From JAFARZ01 sp035651595 (lineage in GTDB: Bacteria > Actinomycetota > Actinomycetes > Streptosporangiales > Streptosporangiaceae): 64,000 nt of DNA. Below, in pieces: positions 59,449 to 64,000 of this stretch. The notes under the pieces are model-generated. The model saw nothing but the letters and a program-made list of their open reading frames with translations, made no database searches and had not been told where the DNA came from. How positions within the stretch are numbered: the first letter of the stretch is position 1; every line of letters begins with the position of its first letter. Location: contig DASRFJ010000207.1 of NCBI GenBank assembly GCA_035651595.1, forward strand, positions 1 through 64,000. Direction: 5' to 3'. A program made the position numbers and the translations under genes.

Positions 59449-59833
59449 AATTATTGCGGACAGTTACCCCCAGATCGGATCCTGCTGGCTTATTTCCAGG
59501 GCGTGCCCGGATCGCTGGCCGTCCGGATCGCTGGCCGTCCGGATCACTGGCCGCCCGGCGGGTCAGCGGCAGGCTCGATGGACCCTCGGTTAACGTGGCG
59601 GATTGTCCCTTTGTGGTAGCGGGACCCCTGGTTACGGGGGTCGATCCTCCACAAGGGGGAAATCGTCCACGTTGTTGACGGGACTGCCGGTGCGTTCCTA
59701 TCCCGGTAGTCGCACACTGCACTCCAGGCATAGGCAGCGCGCGGCCACGCCCCGCGGCCTGCCGGCGGCCGGCACGGCCACGCGCGCCCAATTCGCCAGC
59801 AGGGTTCGGATTGGGGGGGAACTGTCCGCAATG
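59449..59833. mobile_element. MITE-like element, complete, 385 bp
   Basis: Left end AATTATTGCGGACAGTTACC (59449-59468), right end a G-run plus AACTGTCCGCAAT (59814-59833). Inside are a 17-bp tandem repeat (GGATCGCTGGCCGTCC units, 59509-59556), the branched palindrome 59591-59673 (arms AACGTGGCGGATT / AATCGTCCACGTT), and a right part homologous to window positions 1-211. It fills most of the 605-nt gap upstream of the UbiA gene. No coding capacity and no clear target duplication. Confidence 0.78.
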
Positions 59834-59870
59834 TTTCCGGATGCCTCCTGGAGCTTTGCGGGTTGGTGCC

Positions 59871-60707
59871 TTACGGCCTGATCTGGATCGGGCCGCCGCC
59901 GGTGCTCACCGAGATCACGCGGCGAGCGCTGGCGTTCGTGGGGATGCCCGCCCACGTCCCGCCCTGGTCGTCGTTGGCCGTGAGGGCGTACGGGCCGCCG
60001 GGCACGCTGAGCGCGGCACCGCCGCCGTCGGTGCTGACCGTCACGCTGTCGGGCGACGCGACGAACACGACCGTCGCGTCGCCCCCTGCGGTGGTGATCG
60101 CGGCCGTCGTCGTGGTCACGCCGCGCGCGGTCACCGAACCGCCGTCGGTGTCGGCGCTGAGCGGGCCGGTCAGGCCGGTCACCCGCAGATCGCCGCCGCC
60201 GGTGGCGACGGTGAGCGGTCCCGCGATCCGGGTGGCGGTCACCGACCCGCCGTCGGAGTCCACGTCCGTCCCGGCGGTCCCGGATACGGTCACGTTGCCG
60301 CCGTAGCTGTCCACGGCGGCGCTGACCCCTGGCGGCACGATGACCGCGTAGCTCACGTCGCAGTTGTGGTCGCCGTCGTCGCACGCCGGATCACCCAGGC
60401 TGAGGTGGCCGTGGCTGACCGTCTGCTCGAGCGGCGGCGCGCCGCTTTCCGGCAGGTCCCACTCCAGTCGCTCGGTGACCCGCACCTGCCGGACGTCCGC
60501 GGTGGTCACCGACACGTCGTCGCCGTAACTCCGCACGGTCACGCTGGTGACCGGGCCGGCCACGGTGAACGTCCTGGTCGGCTCCGCGTGAGTGTCATGC
60601 CACGACACGCCCGCCGAGACAATGAGCCGGGTACCGGCGATGCCGGCGGCCACGATGGTAACTACGCCCACCAGGCCCCAGAGCGTGCGTACGATTACCG
60701 TGCGCAT
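59871..60707 (-). CDS. DUF4097-like membrane-anchored beta-repeat protein
   Basis: 278 aa. A signal anchor (TLWGLVGVVTIVAAGIAG, residues 8-25) is followed by parallel beta-helix repeats with the pattern VxxxGGxVxVxG (AAVDSYGGNVTVSG, DVDSDGGSVTA, TVATGGGDLRVTG, SADTDGGSVTARG, TVSTDGGGAALSV). Such proteins face the outside and often neighbour envelope-sensing regulators. It overlaps the kinase gene by 13 nt. Function unknown. Confidence 0.82.
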   Translation of the reverse strand: MRTVIVRTLWGLVGVVTIVAAGIAGTRLIVSAGVSWHDTHAEPTRTFTVAGPVTSVTVRSYGDDVSVTTADVRQVRVTERLEWDLPESGAPPLEQTVSHGHLSLGDPACDDGDHNCDVSYAVIVPPGVSAAVDSYGGNVTVSGTAGTDVDSDGGSVTATRIAGPLTVATGGGDLRVTGLTGPLSADTDGGSVTARGVTTTTAAITTAGGDATVVFVASPDSVTVSTDGGGAALSVPGGPYALTANDDQGGTWAGIPTNASARRVISVSTGGGPIQIRP

Positions 60708-61960
60708 GGCAGGTCCACGGTGAGCAGGGTCGGGCCGCCGGCCGGACTGGTTATCTCGAAGGTGCCGTCGACCGATTCCGCGCGCTTGGCGAGGCCGGCC
60801 AGGCCGGTGCCGCGGCTGGCGTCCGCGCCGCCCACGCCGTCGTCGCTGACGATGATGTGCAGCCGGTCGCTGGTCCGTTGCACGTACACCTCCGCCTGGC
60901 TGGCCTGCGCGTGCTTGGTGATGTTGGTCAGGCCTTCGGACACCACGAAGTAGGCGACGGCCTCGACGACGGGCGCCGGACGGCGGGGCACGTCCACGGT
61001 CAGCTTGACCGGGATCCGCATCCGGGCGGCCACACCGGACAGCGCGGCATCAAGGCCGCGGTCCTCGAGCACCGCGGGGTGCAGGCCGCGGACCAGGTGC
61101 CGCAGTTCGGTGAGCGCGGCCTTGGCCTCCTCGTGCGCCTCCGCGATTGCCTCGCGGGCCTCCTCGGCCGTGGTGGTCTGTGCGCGGGCCATGCCGAGGT
61201 TCATGGCCAGGGAGACCAGCCGCTGCTGGGTGCCGTCGTGCAGGTCCCGCTCCAGCCGGCGTCGCTCCGCGTCCGCCGCGTCCACGACGCCGGCCCTGGT
61301 CTTGGCGAGCTTCGCCACCCGGTGCTCGAGTTCCTCCGCGCGGCTCGGGCCGAGCAGTTCCCTGGCCGCCCAGCCGTCCAGCGAACTGACCCAGCTGGTC
61401 ACGGTCGGCGCGGCCAGCAGCAACGCGATCCCCCCGGCGGTCAGATAGATGTCGACCGGGATGCCGAGCAGGTGCGGCAGGTGCGCGTTGGGCGAGGCCG
61501 ACCAGCCGCGCTTGAGCATGCTGTCCGGGTTGAGGTCCCAGGCGTATGTGTACACCAGCGCGTAGAGCGCGCCGGCCAGCCAGCAGCAGAGGGCGGCGAG
61601 TGCGGCCGCCGCGAGCAACGGCGCGACCACCAGGTGATAGGCGAGCTGCCGCCAGGTCGACCGGGCCTGAAGGGCGATCACGATCCCGTCGCGGCTCAGT
61701 CGCCCGGGGATGACCGGCTGGGGCGGGATCTCGATACCCGCCGTGGTGCGCAGCCGGTGCCGCTGGATCCACGTCAGCGCGGGCACCAGGAAAAAGCTCA
61801 GGATCAGGAACAGCAGCGACCACATCACCCGCGGTCTCGCCCAGCCCATCCCGACGACGACAACCGGCGTGGCGGCCTGGACCGGGATCCCTGCCGCGAG
61901 GAACAGGATCCGGTTCCAGCTCCGTGGCGACCACGGGGCGCGTCCGGTCAGAAGGGCCAT
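60695..61960 (-). CDS. Membrane NarL-type sensor histidine kinase
   Basis: 421 aa with several transmembrane helices in the first 240 residues (ILFLAAGIPVQ, VMWSLLFLILSFFLVPAL, LVVAPLLAAAALAALCCWLAG, IYLTAGGIALLLAA), the phospho-acceptor His in RRLERDLHDGTQQRLVSLAM near residue 265, and the ATP site at VVSEGLTNITKHA near 345 and SDDGVGGADASRGTGL near 380. ATG 61960 is preceded by a GTG three codons upstream that could also serve. Divergent from the ABC transporter, which it may regulate. Confidence 0.87.
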   Translation of the reverse strand: MALLTGRAPWSPRSWNRILFLAAGIPVQAATPVVVVGMGWARPRVMWSLLFLILSFFLVPALTWIQRHRLRTTAGIEIPPQPVIPGRLSRDGIVIALQARSTWRQLAYHLVVAPLLAAAALAALCCWLAGALYALVYTYAWDLNPDSMLKRGWSASPNAHLPHLLGIPVDIYLTAGGIALLLAAPTVTSWVSSLDGWAARELLGPSRAEELEHRVAKLAKTRAGVVDAADAERRRLERDLHDGTQQRLVSLAMNLGMARAQTTTAEEAREAIAEAHEEAKAALTELRHLVRGLHPAVLEDRGLDAALSGVAARMRIPVKLTVDVPRRPAPVVEAVAYFVVSEGLTNITKHAQASQAEVYVQRTSDRLHIIVSDDGVGGADASRGTGLAGLAKRAESVDGTFEITSPAGGPTLLTVDLPCAR

Positions 61961-62093
61961 GCGTTCCACGGTACGTCCCCTGGTCAGCCGCCACCATCCA
62001 GCGCGCTGCACGCCGTTTGGTGAAGCTAGCTGCACCACCAATTCGGGCTTCTGGCCCACTGCGCACGGCGGCCCCCAAGGGCATTCTTGGCGC

Positions 62094-62777
62094 ATGGATG
62101 AAGTGATCCGGCTCGAGAGCGTAACCAAGATCTACCAGGCGGGCTCGCCGCCCGCGCTGGCCGGCGTCAGCATGGCCGTGTCGCCGGGGGAGGTGGTGGC
62201 GGTCATGGGGCCGTCGGGCAGCGGCAAGTCGACGATGCTCAACCTCATCGCCGGGCTGGACAAGCCCACCTCGGGCACGGTCACCGTGGCCGGACAGCGG
62301 ATCGACAGCCTCGGCGAGGCCGCGCTTGCCCGGTTCCGCGCCCGGCACGTCGGCATCGTCTTCCAGTTCTTCAACCTGCTCGACGATCTGACCGTCGCGG
62401 ACAACGTGCTGCTGCCCGCTCAGCTCGCCGGGGCTTCCCGGCGCCAGGCACGGGGGCGCGCCGAGGAGCTGCTGGCGCGGATGGGCATCGCGGAGCACCG
62501 CGACGCGTACCCGGCGCGGCTGTCCGGCGGGCAGCGGCAGCGGGTGGCGATCGCCCGTGCGCTGGTCAACTCGCCCGAGCTGCTGCTCGCCGACGAGCCG
62601 ACCGGGGCGCTGGACACCGCGACCGGGCAGGAGATCGGCAGGCTGCTGCGCGAGCTGAACGCCGGCGGGCAGACCCTGGTGCTGGTCACCCACGACCCGG
62701 CGCTCGCGGACAACTACGCGGCCCGCACCGTCCGCCTCGTCGACGGGCACACGGCCGGGGCGGTGGTGCGGTCATGA
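62094..62777 (+). CDS. ABC transporter ATPase (MacB/LolD type)
   Basis: 227 aa with Walker A GPSGSGKST near residue 40, Q-loop VFQFFNLL near 90, signature RLSGGQRQRVAIARAL near 142 and Walker B LLLADEPTGALD near 163. This subfamily works with FtsX-like permeases in export of lipoproteins, peptides or drugs. The stop overlaps the permease start (ATGA). It could be self-resistance or general envelope function. Confidence 0.92.
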   Translation: MDEVIRLESVTKIYQAGSPPALAGVSMAVSPGEVVAVMGPSGSGKSTMLNLIAGLDKPTSGTVTVAGQRIDSLGEAALARFRARHVGIVFQFFNLLDDLTVADNVLLPAQLAGASRRQARGRAEELLARMGIAEHRDAYPARLSGGQRQRVAIARALVNSPELLLADEPTGALDTATGQEIGRLLRELNAGGQTLVLVTHDPALADNYAARTVRLVDGHTAGAVVRS

Positions 62778-64000
62778 GCTGGCTGGGTCCGGTCATGACC
62801 GCCACCGGCGGCATCTGGCGGCACAAATTGCAGGCCGGTGTCATCGGCATCGTGCTGCTCATCGCCACCGCGTCGGCGACGCTCGGCCTCGCCCTGCTCG
62901 CGGCCAGCAACGCGCCGTTCCGCGCCGCGTTCGCCGCCCAGCACGGCGCCCACGCCACGATCAGCGCCGACCCGGCGCGCGCCAGCACGGCGCGGCTCGA
63001 TCAGACCCGGTCCCTGCCGGGAGTCACCGCCGCCGCCGGCCCGTTCGCCGTGGCCACCGTGCAGACTGACCAAGGCGGCCAGCCGTCTGGTCAGTTCGTG
63101 CTGGCCGGGCGTCAGGCCGCGAGCAGCCCGGTCGACAACCTGGTGCTGAACGAGGGCCACTGGGCGGACGGCCCCGGCCAGCTGGTGCTCGACGGGAGCC
63201 CGGGCGAGGGCACCAACCTGGGTGACACGTTCACGGTAACCGGCATCGACGGCAGCCCGGTGCTGACCGTGGTCGGCTTCGCCAACTCGATCACGAACAC
63301 CGCCGACGGCTGGGTTACCCCGGCCGAGGCCGCGCGGCTCCAGCAGGCAGGCGCCCCGGCGAGCACGCAGATGCTGTACCGGTTCGCCAGCGCCGGCACT
63401 TACGCCAAGGTCCGCGCCGACGTCACCGAGGTCGCCAATGCGCTGCCCGCCGGCGCGGTGACCGACTACGGCTCCTGGCTCAGCTCGGCGGACCAGGCCA
63501 CCGGCAACGGCGCGATCATGGAGCCGTTCGTGGTCGCGTTCGCGCTGATCGGCCTCATCATGGCGGTGCTGATCGTGGGCAACGTGATCAGCGGCGCCGT
63601 GGTCGCCCAGTACCACCGGATCGGCGTGCTGAAGAGCCTCGGGCTGACCCCGGGACAGGTCGTGGTCGCGTACCTGAGCCGGGTCGGCTGGCCGGCCCTC
63701 GGCGGCTGCCTGGCCGGCGTGGTGGCAGGCAACGTGCTCGCGCAGCCGGTGCTGAAGCAGTCGTCCGAGGCATACGGGGTGGGCAGCCAGAGCGTGCCCT
63801 GGTGGGCCACGGTCGCCGCCCCGCTCGGCATGCTGGCACTGACCGCGCTGGCCGCGCTCGGCCCGGCGCTGCGCGCTGGACACCTGTCCGCCGCGCAGGC
63901 GATCGCCGCGGGCCGGGCGCCGCGGGCGGGCCGCGGGTATGCGGCGCACCGGCTCGCGGCCAGGCTCCGGCTGCCGCGACCGGCCGGTCTCGGGCTCGCC
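62774..64000 (+). CDS. FtsX-like ABC permease (3' end beyond window)
   Basis: 409 codons are visible. The N-terminal transmembrane helix (VIGIVLLIATASATLGLALL) is followed by an extracellular MacB-type domain (VTGIDGSPVLTVVGFANS) and the FtsX core (VVAFALIGLIMAVLIVGNVI, then HRIGVLKSLGLTPGQVV near residue 290). The reading frame is open at the window end, so length and the second FtsX repeat are unknown. Partner of the preceding ATPase. Confidence 0.9.
   Translation, partial: MSWLGPVMTATGGIWRHKLQAGVIGIVLLIATASATLGLALLAASNAPFRAAFAAQHGAHATISADPARASTARLDQTRSLPGVTAAAGPFAVATVQTDQGGQPSGQFVLAGRQAASSPVDNLVLNEGHWADGPGQLVLDGSPGEGTNLGDTFTVTGIDGSPVLTVVGFANSITNTADGWVTPAEAARLQQAGAPASTQMLYRFASAGTYAKVRADVTEVANALPAGAVTDYGSWLSSADQATGNGAIMEPFVVAFALIGLIMAVLIVGNVISGAVVAQYHRIGVLKSLGLTPGQVVVAYLSRVGWPALGGCLAGVVAGNVLAQPVLKQSSEAYGVGSQSVPWWATVAAPLGMLALTALAALGPALRAGHLSAAQAIAAGRAPRAGRGYAAHRLAARLRLPRPAGLGLA

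Overview
High-GC actinomycete DNA (Streptomyces, Micromonospora or Streptosporangiales-like codon use, many ATGA/GTGA overlaps and GTG/TTG starts). Almost the whole window is one aromatic-polyketide biosynthetic gene cluster. I find no rRNA, tRNA, CRISPR array or transposase gene.

Layout. 0.3-6.6 kb: dTDP-sugar genes (rmlA, rmlB, sugar C-methyltransferase, 3,4-ketoisomerase, aminotransferase) and a convergent glycosyltransferase. 6.8-14 kb: a tightly coupled ebo-type operon (small protein, inositol-phosphate-synthase-like cyclase, EboC, TIM-barrel protein, EboA, EboB, EboE, EboF). 14-17 kb: minus-strand type II PKS operon KSalpha-CLF-ferredoxin, divergent from a secreted ScyD/ScyE-like protein. 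18.4-25.5 kb: GNAT, adenylosuccinate-lyase-like, amidase, glutamine-synthetase-like, ferredoxin and a 634-aa unknown protein, which is the gene set of the hydrazine/diazo cassette known from kinamycin, lomaiviticin and fosfazinomycin. 25.5-34.8 kb: halogenase-like flavoprotein, then a minus-strand tailoring operon (methyltransferase, flavin monooxygenase fused to aromatase/cyclase, two more flavin monooxygenases, a tandem-ABM oxygenase of AlpJ/JadG type). 35.3-47.7 kb: KASIII-like protein with active-site Ser, acyltransferase, a two-module type I PKS (KSQ-AT-ACP / KS-AT-DH-ER-KR-ACP), type II ketoreductase and ACP. 48.2-59.3 kb: second halogenase-like flavoprotein, gamma-glutamyl hydrolase, AraC regulator, acyl-CoA carboxylase beta subunit, SARP activator, TcmI/JadI-type cyclase, LeuA copy, altered aldo-keto reductase, histidine kinase and UbiA prenyltransferase. 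59.9-64 kb: DUF4097-like protein, histidine kinase and a MacB/FtsX-type ABC transporter, perhaps outside the cluster.

How it fits together (inference). The type I PKS should make a 2-methylbutyryl-type starter, which the KASIII/AT pair passes to KSalpha-CLF. KR, aromatase and TcmI-type cyclase give an angucyclinone. Flavin oxygenases and the ABM oxygenase cleave and contract ring B. The hydrazine cassette supplies a glutamyl-hydrazide for a diazo group, and the aminosugar is attached. The predicted product is a glycosylated diazobenzofluorene-like (atypical angucycline) compound with an unusual branched alkyl starter. An ebo module accompanies it.

Two non-coding systems run through the window: (1) an interrupted palindrome GTTCAAC-N15-GTTGAAC at five intergenic sites, a likely regulon operator; (2) a family of MITE-like elements with terminal inverted repeats related to ATTATTGCGGACACTTACC, in full-length, solo-hairpin and bare-palindrome forms at the borders of gene modules.
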